In this document: piece by piece, positions 9,249 through 17,053 of the stretch | Layout: every line of letters starts with the position of its first letter | Position numbering within the stretch: the stretch's first letter is position 1 | Origin: Fischerella sp. PCC 9431 | GTDB lineage: Bacteria; Cyanobacteriota; Cyanobacteriia; Cyanobacteriales; Nostocaceae | Direction: 5' to 3' | Assembly: GCF_000447295.1 (NCBI RefSeq) | Contig: NZ_KE650771.1 | Coordinates: 4,168,282-4,232,281 of the forward strand | DNA: 64,000 nt | Notes under the pieces: model-generated | Told to the model about the DNA's origin: nothing | The model's input: the letters and a program-made list of their open reading frames with translations, nothing else | Databases searched by the model: none | Position numbers and translations under genes: made by a program

Positions 9249-9827
9249 ATGTTAAATAAGTTAGACTCCCACTCCTCTTTACCAACCATCCAGGAAATTG
9301 CCACAAATTTTCGCCTCATAGGTTGGATTAATTTTGGTCTACAGCTAGGACTTCTGGTAGTTTCAGGATTAATTGTATTGTTTGCGATCGCTGATCCTAA
9401 TTTCAATCTCAAGGCTCAAGATCCCATGTCTTGGTCTGGTTTATTTTTTGCAGTCGTTGGACTTTTGCTTCTTGGGGTCAGTTTGTATTGGGATTGGAAG
9501 TATACTCGCATTGGCAAAGATTTACAGTCAGCAAATCCTGCATTACACCCCAAAAAAGCTAATGTGATTCGTCTTTTGTGGCGGGGATTGACTTTAAATG
9601 CTGTTGGCATAATATTAACTTTATTTGGTGTTGAGGCGATTGTTGGTGGACTTGTAGCTAGATCCCTAACTCAAGTTGAAGGATTGGCGATTTATAACGC
9701 TAGTCAATTGATTGAACCGCTTGATATGTTTGTAGTACAAGCAAATATTAATACGATCTTGGCTCAATTTGTTGGTATCATCTCTTCGGCTTGGCTAATT
9801 AGTCGGATTAGCTATCATCACCATTAA
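9249..9827 (+). CDS. DUF3611-family membrane protein
   Basis: This 192-residue protein has four predicted membrane segments: near residues 28-48, 62-84, 110-135 and 165-185. It resembles the DUF3611 family of cyanobacteria and plastid-bearing plants, with a typical opening (TNFRLIGWINFGLQLGLLVVSGLIV split here as family-like TNFRLIGWINFGLQ). The function of the family is not known. GAGG lies seven bases before the ATG. A hairpin with a T-run follows the stop codon closely. The gene is bracketed by two related inverted-repeat elements. Confidence 0.8.
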   Translation: MLNKLDSHSSLPTIQEIATNFRLIGWINFGLQLGLLVVSGLIVLFAIADPNFNLKAQDPMSWSGLFFAVVGLLLLGVSLYWDWKYTRIGKDLQSANPALHPKKANVIRLLWRGLTLNAVGIILTLFGVEAIVGGLVARSLTQVEGLAIYNASQLIEPLDMFVVQANINTILAQFVGIISSAWLISRISYHHH

Positions 9828-9830
9828 TTG

Positions 9831-9853
9831 AAGCTGTAATTGCAGCTTTTTAT
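9831..9853 (+). terminator. Putative rho-independent terminator of the DUF3611 gene
   Basis: AAGCTG (9831-9836) pairs with CAGCTT (9843-9848) over a short loop, followed by a T-rich run. It starts three bases after the DUF3611 stop codon. Confidence 0.55.
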
Positions 9854-9866
9854 ATACCTGTAAATC

Positions 9867-9963
9867 AGAGCATCCCATGTGATTTATTTGAGTCGTCTTC
9901 AGATGACTTGTGCTATTTACTAGGAGTTTAAAACCTTAGCGGTAGAAAAAATAGGGATGCTCT
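9867..9963. mobile_element. MITE-like element, copy 2 (AGAGCATCCC/GGGATGCTCT ends)
   Basis: This 97-bp relative of the element at 8595-8770 has perfect 10-bp inverted ends and shares the inner GTCTTCAGAYGACTTGYGCTATT motif. It lacks the left part of copy 1. It holds no ORF. Confidence 0.5.
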
Positions 9964-10014
9964 CCATTGATTGAGATGATTAAAAATAGTTAACATCAAA
10001 TTCTTGCCACACAG

Positions 10015-10320
10015 ATGAATTTAAAGCTTCAAAATCAATATTTGTCTAATCTAATCAAAGTTATATCTATTATTGTGGTTACAAGTGCGATCGCTCTCGA
10101 ATTGGCTAATATTTACGCACTACTGCATAACTTTCAGTTACCAAGCAGCCTAAATCCGATATTTTGGATGGGACGTTTTGTTATAACTGCTCACTTCATT
10201 GAAGCTGCGATCGCAGTTTTTTATGCATCTGCAAAAAATAATATACCAATCAAATATGGAATTTATACTTTTTTTGTAGGGACAGTTGGTTTACTAGAAC
10301 TATTTCACAAAGAGGATTGA
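10015..10320 (+). CDS. Small membrane protein, hypothetical
   Basis: This 101-residue protein has three likely membrane helices (about 13-32, 52-70 and 80-97) and a short charged tail (LFHKED). I do not recognise the family. It is a plausible gene because the frame is fully open, hydrophobicity is organised into helices, and the next gene lies 66 bases downstream on the same strand. The two may be co-transcribed. Confidence 0.6.
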   Translation: MNLKLQNQYLSNLIKVISIIVVTSAIALELANIYALLHNFQLPSSLNPIFWMGRFVITAHFIEAAIAVFYASAKNNIPIKYGIYTFFVGTVGLLELFHKED

Positions 10321-10386
10321 TACACAAAACTGAGTAAATCTTGCTACAACAGATTATAGTAAATCCTCTAGAAACTGAAATATTAC

Positions 10387-11091
10387 ATGTCAAAATTTCG
10401 TCGTCGAGCTGGACAAAATGTTCGTAACCTTGCTACTAAAAGACGACTGAAGGCAATTTTTTCTTTTATCGGCGCTGTTTTAGTTGTAATTTTTCCCCTA
10501 TTTTTAGTAAAAATATTTACTAATTTCTTAAGACAAATTTCATTGGTAAATCCTTCTCTAGCTTCCTTTGTTAACTGGCAAATTCCGGTTATATTTTATA
10601 CTCTTTTCATCTTTATAGCTTTAGGTCTAGTTTTCAATGGTATCCATTTGTGGCGCATGGCAAATCGTGCGGTTCAGGGTGCAAAAGGCGAAGAAGATAT
10701 TGGCAAAGAACTGATTCAATTAGAGCGAGAAGGCTGGCAGATTGAGTATGGGATGTTATTAGGAAATGGTTTGGGAGATGCCGATATTTTTTGTGTTTCT
10801 CCAAAAGGTCGATCTTATGTTGTAGATGTGAAATCTCATCGCGGGAAAATTGTTACCGATGGTCAATATTTATCTCGTCGTATGGGAAAGTCTACTCATC
10901 ATTTTGAAAAAGATTTTCTGGAACAGGCGATGAAACAAGCTTTGCAAATTAAAAAGCAAAAGAAAATAAATTTTGTCACGCCAATTCTTGCTTTTTCTCA
11001 AGGGAAAGTTTCTATACCATCAGGAAAACTCAGAGGAGTTTATGTAGTTGATAAATCTGGTTTACTATCACTTCTAAAATCTTTAGAGTAA
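10387..11091 (+). CDS. Membrane-anchored NERD (nuclease-related) domain protein
   Basis: This 234-residue protein has a basic N-terminus, two membrane segments (about 19-40 and 57-80), then a NERD domain starting at GAKGEEDIGKEL. The domain keeps the conserved pieces GLGDADIFCVSPKGRSYVVDVKSHRG, in which DAD and the D-x-K pair (VVDVKS) resemble the restriction-endonuclease-like core (E-x-K/D-x-K). The active site would face the cytoplasm. NERD proteins are inferred nucleases and occur both in general DNA processing and in defence contexts. No other defence gene is adjacent, so its role is open. Confidence 0.8.
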   Translation: MSKFRRRAGQNVRNLATKRRLKAIFSFIGAVLVVIFPLFLVKIFTNFLRQISLVNPSLASFVNWQIPVIFYTLFIFIALGLVFNGIHLWRMANRAVQGAKGEEDIGKELIQLEREGWQIEYGMLLGNGLGDADIFCVSPKGRSYVVDVKSHRGKIVTDGQYLSRRMGKSTHHFEKDFLEQAMKQALQIKKQKKINFVTPILAFSQGKVSIPSGKLRGVYVVDKSGLLSLLKSLE

Positions 11092-11218
11092 ATCAACCAA
11101 TTTTGGATTTGAGATTTTGGATTGACTCCACTTATGAAATCTGGGAGTTCTAGCATCAAGGAATAATTGGGCAATAAAAAATACTATGAAACCTGAACTG
11201 ATATCTTGCACCAACACT

Positions 11219-11276
11219 ATATCCCGCCTCAGAATGAATTGGTGAGGCTAATAGCATAAGTCCGTTAAAACGGTCT
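11219..11276 (-). repeat. Two-hairpin dispersed repeat, copy A (reverse orientation)
   Basis: Read on the minus strand it has a GACCGTTTTAACGG-like hairpin, then the connector GCTATTAGCC and a second hairpin ending in GCGGGAT. It matches copies at 13404-13460, 16876-16932 and 62547-62601, though both stems carry mismatches here. Confidence 0.65.
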
Positions 11277-11353
11277 CAAACACCGTCCTAGTAAGATTTA
11301 TCTGATTTTAGCTATTAGCCAATAAATTTATTTATTGGTAGCATGAAAAGTTG

Positions 11354-12358
11354 ATGCAAGATATGATTAAACAGATAAAAAATCAAATTGCTCTTCATAC
11401 CAAAATTGCTCACTCAGCGATCGCACAATACGATTTTGATGTAATCCAAATTGAACTGCTCAAACATTCGGAAAACACCACTTTTAAATTAGCTACTAAT
11501 AAAGGAGATTTTTTGCTACGCGTGCATAGGGGTGTTTACTGCACTATTCAAGATATTGAATACGAAGCAAAAATCATTGACCATCTCCGTAATTGCAAGA
11601 TTTACAGCTATCAACAACCAATCCGCAATCGTGACGGTAATTTTGTTTCAATTGGTACTGCTTCTGGAACTTCACAACCAGTTTCAATCCTTTCTTGGAT
11701 TGCTCATCAACCACTCAATTATTATGCGAATGACTTGAGTATATTCATAAAATTGGGGGAATTAATAGCTAATATTCACAATCAACTGGCAACTTGGGAT
11801 CAACCAAATAATTTCCAACGACCATTACTTGATACTAATGGATTAATTGGTGCAAATGGTGCTTTAGGATATGCGCCAGTCGCTTATAGTTGCTTAGATA
11901 ATAAAGTAGTGAATGATTTTCAATTAGTGTGCGATCGCCTGATTAAAATCGAAACAAAAATCGGCAGGAATTCTCAAGTTTTCGGTTTAATTCACGCCGA
12001 TTTACATCTTGGTAATGCTCTCTGGGATGGACACTCGATTATACCCATTGATTTTGATGATTCCGGCTGGGGATATTATATCTATGATCTTGCTGTACCT
12101 TTGGCAAAATACTGGGCAACTTCTGATTATTTAGAAATCAAAACAAATTTACTTGCCGGATATCGATCGCACAGGGAATTAAGCATTGAGATTGAAACCC
12201 AATTACCATTATTTATAGCAGCACGATTTATTCTTGGTGTTTTATGGCTTGTTGGAAGAGCTAAAACAAATCTAGCGGTCAGAGAAGATACAGCAGAGTG
12301 GACACAAATGTATACAAGAAAAGTCCAAGATATTCTCAATAATTCAATTTATTTCTAG
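11354..12358 (+). CDS. Phosphotransferase-family (APH/homoserine kinase type II-like) protein
   Basis: This 334-residue protein has the aminoglycoside-phosphotransferase/choline-kinase fold. Visible motifs are the catalytic loop HADLHLGN near residue 214 and the metal-binding IDFDDSGWG about 20 residues later. An N-terminal lobe with FLLRVHRG carries the likely ATP-binding region. The closest described relatives phosphorylate small alcohols such as homoserine, choline or sugars; resistance to aminoglycosides is not implied. A TTG immediately before the chosen ATG would add one residue. The two-hairpin repeat lies just upstream. There is no operon partner. Confidence 0.8.
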   Translation: MQDMIKQIKNQIALHTKIAHSAIAQYDFDVIQIELLKHSENTTFKLATNKGDFLLRVHRGVYCTIQDIEYEAKIIDHLRNCKIYSYQQPIRNRDGNFVSIGTASGTSQPVSILSWIAHQPLNYYANDLSIFIKLGELIANIHNQLATWDQPNNFQRPLLDTNGLIGANGALGYAPVAYSCLDNKVVNDFQLVCDRLIKIETKIGRNSQVFGLIHADLHLGNALWDGHSIIPIDFDDSGWGYYIYDLAVPLAKYWATSDYLEIKTNLLAGYRSHRELSIEIETQLPLFIAARFILGVLWLVGRAKTNLAVREDTAEWTQMYTRKVQDILNNSIYF

Positions 12359-12510
12359 AAATGATTATTTTTTATTCTTAATTCTTCAAACCTTCCCTAA
12401 GTATGACTATTAATCTGTCCTTCTGATAGATGAGCTAGTTAAAATCAAACCACTAATATCTTTGATAAATCAGGGAAATTCTTGCTTGGGTCGTTGGGAG
12501 AATATAGATT

Positions 12511-13356
12511 ATGCGCTGGGAATTTGGTCGTAGAAGTACGAATGTTGAAGATAGACGTGGAAGTCGAATTTCTGGGCCTGTCGTGGGGGGTGGTATTGGG
12601 GCTGTAGTTTTGGCGGTGATTGTTGCCTTATTGGGAGGCGACCCCAGTATCATATTTGATCAAACCCAAACACCGAGCGATCGCTCTTCTCAAACGCAAC
12701 GTCCCGCAACCGAAGATCAGGCGGCTGATTTTGTTTCGGTTGTTCTCGCTGATACAGAGGATACCTGGAGTAATTTGTTTCAGCAAAGTGGAAAGACTTA
12801 TGTAGAACCGAAGTTAGTGCTTTTTACTGATGCTGTCAAATCTGCTTGTGGTTTCGCGCGATCGGCTGTTGGTCCCTTCTATTGTCCCGCCGATCAAAAC
12901 CTCTACATTGATCTCAGCTTTTATCAAGATTTAAAAAATAAATATCAAGCACCAGGTGACTTTGCTCAAGCCTATGTGATTGCTCACGAAGTCGGACATC
13001 ACGTCCAAAATCTCATGGGTATTTCCAGTCGTGTCAGTAGATTACAGCGTCAAGCGAATGAAGTAGAAGCCAATCAACTTTCAGTGCGACAGGAATTACA
13101 AGCCGACTGTTTTGCTGGCGTTTGGGCGTATCATGCGAATCAATCGCGCCAAATTCTCGAAGCAGGTGACGTCGAAGAAGCACTCAACGCTGCTAGCGCC
13201 ATCGGAGACGATCGCTTACAAAGTCAATCAAAAGGATATGTCGTCCCAGAGTCTTTTACTCACGGTAGTTCAGCCCAGCGAGTGCGCTGGTTCAAGCGAG
13301 GGATTGAGACAGGTAATCCAGCCCAATGTGATACTTTCACAGTTTCAAATCTCTAG
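12511..13356 (+). CDS. Neutral zinc metallopeptidase, YpfJ family
   Basis: This 281-residue protein resembles the putative neutral zinc metallopeptidase family typified by E. coli YpfJ. It begins with the family signature MRWEFGRRSTNVEDRRG, followed by one membrane segment (GGIGAVVLAVIVALLG) that likely anchors it with the catalytic domain outside. The zinc site HEVGHH is at residues 159-164, and a downstream glutamate in LQADCFAGVWAYHA is the probable third ligand region. Peptidase activity is inferred from the motif; the natural substrate is unknown. Confidence 0.88.
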   Translation: MRWEFGRRSTNVEDRRGSRISGPVVGGGIGAVVLAVIVALLGGDPSIIFDQTQTPSDRSSQTQRPATEDQAADFVSVVLADTEDTWSNLFQQSGKTYVEPKLVLFTDAVKSACGFARSAVGPFYCPADQNLYIDLSFYQDLKNKYQAPGDFAQAYVIAHEVGHHVQNLMGISSRVSRLQRQANEVEANQLSVRQELQADCFAGVWAYHANQSRQILEAGDVEEALNAASAIGDDRLQSQSKGYVVPESFTHGSSAQRVRWFKRGIETGNPAQCDTFTVSNL

Positions 13357-13403
13357 AATTTGAACAAGTTAGATCTTAGACCTCTTGGCTAGGAAAGTCT
13401 TTG

Positions 13404-13460
13404 AGTCCGTTGAAACGGACTTATACTATTAGCCTGAGAATTTATTCTCAGGCGGGATAT
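13404..13460 (+). repeat. Two-hairpin dispersed repeat, copy B
   Basis: AGTCCGTTGAAACGGACT forms hairpin one, TACTATTAGC is the connector, and CCTGAGAATTTATTCTCAGG forms hairpin two, ending in CGGGATAT. Both stems are perfect, and this is the best-preserved copy in the window. Confidence 0.8.
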
Positions 13461-13484
13461 GGAGTAGGTGCAAAATGTAATTTG

Positions 13485-13652
13485 TTTGAAATGAGAAGTT
13501 TCTCATTTGAAGTGAGAAGTTTCTGGTTTGAAGTAAGAAATTTCTCATTTGAAGTGGGAAATTTCTTGTTTGAAATGGGAAATTTCTCGCTTGAAGTGGG
13601 AAGTTTCTCGCTTGAAGTGAGAAATTTCTTGTTTGAAGTGGGAAATTTCTTG
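13485..13652. repeat. 21-bp minisatellite, eight contiguous copies
   Basis: The unit is near TTTGAAGTGRGAARTTTCTYG, repeated eight times without interruption. Each unit contains GAAATTTC-like dyads, so strands can fold. Divergence between copies is mostly transitions. The repeat length is a multiple of three, which explains the long open frames on both strands. Confidence 0.92.
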
Positions 13653-13896
13653 CTCCAAACTCCGATACTGAACCTCAAAGCTGGAAAAGTGAACTTCTGA
13701 GGTTGGATGATGGTGTTGCAGAGGCGATCGCTTGGTTGAGTGAACTTTTTGGGAGCGATCGCACAAAATCATTCTTCAAACTAAATGGGTAAACTGGATG
13801 AATTTTTTAAGACTAGTAGATTTACCATCTCCTATAGCTGTTTAATAAACAACAGAATCATCCAGAACACTACCGTAAATATATAGAAGAATTTAT

Positions 13897-16764
13897 ATGC
13901 GATCGCTCTTTGTTATCTTACCCCTAGTTACTTTGGGCTGGCTTGCATCTATCAACACCGTCAGAGCGCAAGTGTCAAGCGATGGAAGTTTATCTACTAC
14001 TGTTTCTAGTCCTGATGGCTCAAATTTTACTATTGAGAATGGCAATAGAGCCGGAGGAAACCTTTTTCACAGCTTTAGCCAATTTTCTGTTCCTACTAAT
14101 GGTTCGGCTGTATTCCAAAATCCTGTCGATGTGCAGAATATCATCAGTCGGGTAACGGGTGGTTCGATATCTAATATTGATGGTTTGATTCGTGCTAATG
14201 GTAGCGCGAATTTATTTTTACTCAATCCGGCGGGTATAGCTTTTGGGCCGAATGCTAGGCTCAATATTGGTGGTTCGTTTTTTGCCACGACGGCTAACAG
14301 TTTGCTCTTTGGCGATGGGGTAGAGTTTAGCGCTACGAATTTGGCAACACCACCAGTGTTAACCGTGAATATTCCGATTGGGTTGAGATTTCGGGATAAT
14401 CCCGGAAGGATTCAGGTACAAGGCAATGGTCAGGGAATACGGCAAACATTTGATCTGATAGATACTACAGACGCGCTGCGGGTGCAACCTGATAAAACCT
14501 TAGCTTTAGTAGGTAGTGATCTTAGTTTAGAGGGAGCTACTCTGAAAACTGCTGGAGGGCGGATTGAATTAGGCAGTGTTGCTGGAGAAGGTTTAGTCAG
14601 CCTCACCTCAATCAACAAAGGATTTTCATTAGGCTATGATGCTGCACCAAAGTTGGGTAATATTCAACTATCTCAACAAGCAGTAGTTGATGCCAGTGGA
14701 GAAGGCAGTGGTGATGTACAGATAACAGGCAAACGTGTCACTCTGACTAATGGTTCCCGAATTGAAGCAAGTACTCTGGGATCTCAGTCAGGAGGTAGCT
14801 TTGTAGTGAACGCCTCAGAGTTGGTAGAAGTGATTGGCACCTCCTCCGATGGTCAAATTGCTAGTACTTTAGCAGCTTTTGTCTACCCAGGAGTTACGGG
14901 ATCTGGTGCAGAGTTAACAATTAACACAGGTGTATTGCTAGTTCGTGATGGAGGAACAATTGGCACTTCAACTTTCGGTTCGGGAAAGGCTGGAAACGTG
15001 AGTATCAATGCCTCGGAAGCAGTACAAGTGATTGGTGTTAGAGCAGATGGGCCTAGCCTTTTGGCTGCTCGAACTCGCAGAGGTGCAACAGGAGATGGAG
15101 GAAATTTAATAATTAACACAGGTACTTTGCTATTGCAAGATGGCGCTCAAGTTAGTGCTACCACTTTTGGAGCAGGGAAAGCAGGTAATTTGACAGTGAA
15201 TGCAACTAAGGGAGTGCAGTTGCTTGGTACCACTGCTGATGGTCAATTTGGCAGTGGCTTGTATGCTCAAGCTGATCAAGGTTCCACAGGATCAGGGGGA
15301 AACCTGACAATTAACACAACTAAATTACTGATACAAAATGGAGCAGAAGCGAGTGCTGGCACTTTTGGTAAGGGAAATGGTGGAAACTTAACAATCAATG
15401 CAACAGAAGGAGTGCAAGTTATTGGTGTGGGGATTAATAACTTGTATAGCAGCGATATATCTGTTGCAGCTAATCGAGGTTCCACAGGATCAGCAGGAAG
15501 CCTAACAATTAACACACCAGAATTAGTCGTGCGAGAAGGGGCATATGTCAGCGCTAGCACTACTGGTTCAGGGAAGGGTGGAAATATAACGGTAAATGCT
15601 CCTAAAAGAGTGCAAGTAATTGGCACTAATGCAACTGGCGAGTTCTTCAGTTCTTTATCAACTTCAGCTATATCAACTTCAGCTAACAGAGGTCTGACGG
15701 GCGCAGCTGGAGACTTAACAATTAACACAGGTGATTTAATAGTAGGGGATGGAGCAGAGGTTAGTGCTGGTACTAGTAGTTCCGGGAAGGGTGGAAATTT
15801 AATTGTGAATGCCTCAAGGTCAGTACAGGTGAGAGGCACTGATCTACTTGGCTTTCCTAGTGCCTTAGCGACTCAAGCTACCCGAGGCTCAACAGGTTCT
15901 GCTGGTGATATAACAATTAACACTCATATTTTCCAAGTCACTGATGGAGCTGGAGTAATCGTGCGGAGTCGTGGACAAGGGAATGCAGGCAATCTTAACG
16001 TCAATGCTGACTCTATCCGCTTAGACAATAAAGCTTTTCTCACTGCTGATACCGGCAGTGTTAATACTGATCCCAACAAAGAGCAGGCAACTATCAATCT
16101 ACGCTCACAAGATTTAATCTTACGTCGTAACAGTAAAATTACTACTAATGCCAATGGCAGCGATGTTATTGGCGGCAATATCAATATAAAAACTGGTGTA
16201 TTAACCGCATTAGAAAATAGCGACATCAGCGCCAATTCTGCTGACTTTCGTGGTGGTCGGGTAAGAATAAATGCCAAAGGTATCTTTGGTACCCAATTCC
16301 GCGATACACCTACCCCCGAAAGCGATATTACTACCACTGGAGCCAATCCAGATCTCAGTGGTAATGTAGAAATTATTACATCAGATGTTGACCCCAGTCA
16401 GGGATTACTCGAATTACCAGATAACATCACAGATCCAAGTAGTCAAATCGCCCAAAATCCCTGTCAAAAAGGTGCTGGTAGCTCATTTACTGTAAACGGA
16501 CGTGGTGGTTTACCATCTAGCCCAGATGATGGTTTTAGCAGTGACAATGTTCGCATTGATTTGGTCAATCCATCTACTATTAGCAGCAGTTCCCAAAGTT
16601 CAACTATCAATCAAGCGACAGCCAAACCCACAGCTAAGAAAATTATTCCCGCCCAAGGTTGGATATTTAACGACAAAGGTGAGGTAGTGCTAACAGCCTA
16701 TGACCCCACAACCACTAACCCTCAACGCACTTCTAAACCAACTGCGGCTTGTCCTGCATTTTAA
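13897..16764 (+). CDS. Filamentous-hemagglutinin-type exoprotein (TpsA-like), two-partner secretion
   Basis: This 955-residue protein carries a signal peptide (residues 1-24, cleavage after TVRA) and a TPS/hemagglutination-activity domain (about 25-150; NISRVTGGSISNIDGLIRANG split as VTGGSISNIDG, then LFLLNPAGIAFGPNA). From about residue 300 to 695 there are roughly six repeats of about 75 residues, each with a G-GNLTINT strand and a VQVIGT strand, as expected for a right-handed beta-helix. The C-terminus ends in a short AQGWIFNDKGEVVLTAYD motif shared by cyanobacterial members. Such proteins leave the cell through a TpsB-type outer-membrane pore. No TpsB gene lies in this window, so it must be elsewhere. 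Confidence 0.88.
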   Translation: MRSLFVILPLVTLGWLASINTVRAQVSSDGSLSTTVSSPDGSNFTIENGNRAGGNLFHSFSQFSVPTNGSAVFQNPVDVQNIISRVTGGSISNIDGLIRANGSANLFLLNPAGIAFGPNARLNIGGSFFATTANSLLFGDGVEFSATNLATPPVLTVNIPIGLRFRDNPGRIQVQGNGQGIRQTFDLIDTTDALRVQPDKTLALVGSDLSLEGATLKTAGGRIELGSVAGEGLVSLTSINKGFSLGYDAAPKLGNIQLSQQAVVDASGEGSGDVQITGKRVTLTNGSRIEASTLGSQSGGSFVVNASELVEVIGTSSDGQIASTLAAFVYPGVTGSGAELTINTGVLLVRDGGTIGTSTFGSGKAGNVSINASEAVQVIGVRADGPSLLAARTRRGATGDGGNLIINTGTLLLQDGAQVSATTFGAGKAGNLTVNATKGVQLLGTTADGQFGSGLYAQADQGSTGSGGNLTINTTKLLIQNGAEASAGTFGKGNGGNLTINATEGVQVIGVGINNLYSSDISVAANRGSTGSAGSLTINTPELVVREGAYVSASTTGSGKGGNITVNAPKRVQVIGTNATGEFFSSLSTSAISTSANRGLTGAAGDLTINTGDLIVGDGAEVSAGTSSSGKGGNLIVNASRSVQVRGTDLLGFPSALATQATRGSTGSAGDITINTHIFQVTDGAGVIVRSRGQGNAGNLNVNADSIRLDNKAFLTADTGSVNTDPNKEQATINLRSQDLILRRNSKITTNANGSDVIGGNINIKTGVLTALENSDISANSADFRGGRVRINAKGIFGTQFRDTPTPESDITTTGANPDLSGNVEIITSDVDPSQGLLELPDNITDPSSQIAQNPCQKGAGSSFTVNGRGGLPSSPDDGFSSDNVRIDLVNPSTISSSSQSSTINQATAKPTAKKIIPAQGWIFNDKGEVVLTAYDPTTTNPQRTSKPTAACPAF

Positions 16765-16765
16765 A

Positions 16766-16799
16766 TCAGTTATCAGTTATCAGTTATCAGTTATCAGTT
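16766..16799. repeat. Heptanucleotide tandem repeat CAGTTAT
   Basis: Four to five copies of CAGTTAT start directly after the exoprotein stop codon. The same heptamer occurs after the small gene ending at 5031. Confidence 0.8.
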
Positions 16800-16875
16800 C
16801 TTGATCGCTGTTAAGTGTTAACTATGAGCCGCACAACTGAACCGTATTGCTCTCAAGAAGACTCAATGAGAAACT

Positions 16876-16932
16876 CAGTCCACTTAAGTGGATTTTTACT
16901 ATTAGCCCGGAACTTTAGTTTCGGGCGGGTAT
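16876..16932 (+). repeat. Two-hairpin dispersed repeat, copy C
   Basis: AGTCCACTTAAGTGGAT forms stem one, TTTACTATTAGC the connector, and CCGGAACTTTAGTTTCGGG stem two, ending GCGGGTAT. It keeps the connector of copy B but has different, self-complementary stem sequences. Confidence 0.78.
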
Positions 16933-17053
16933 CTTAATTATTTAAGCAAAATCTTTAAGCGATCGCTATACCAAGGTTCTTGTCATCAGGCAGTAGTAGA
17001 GTTACTTTTTTTTGATAGTCATAATTTAAACACTCGCCTAATCACAAGAATCA

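Larger units (their letters stand above)
13357..13896. other. Intergenic region with two-hairpin repeat and 21-bp minisatellite
   Basis: This 540-bp gap holds the dispersed two-hairpin repeat (13404-13460) and an eight-copy 21-bp tandem repeat (13485-13652). A 99-codon frame runs through the tandem array, but other frames are also open there, and I regard it as non-coding. Confidence 0.65.

Noticed and set aside
13401-13700. 99-codon frame with FEVGNF repeats considered as a repeat protein
   Set aside because: It is the translation of a 21-bp minisatellite, other frames are equally open, and it also overlaps a dispersed hairpin repeat.
15276-16346. Long minus-strand frames inside the TpsA-like gene
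   Set aside because: They mirror the Gly/Thr/Asn-rich beta-helix repeats of the real gene and have no start signals.
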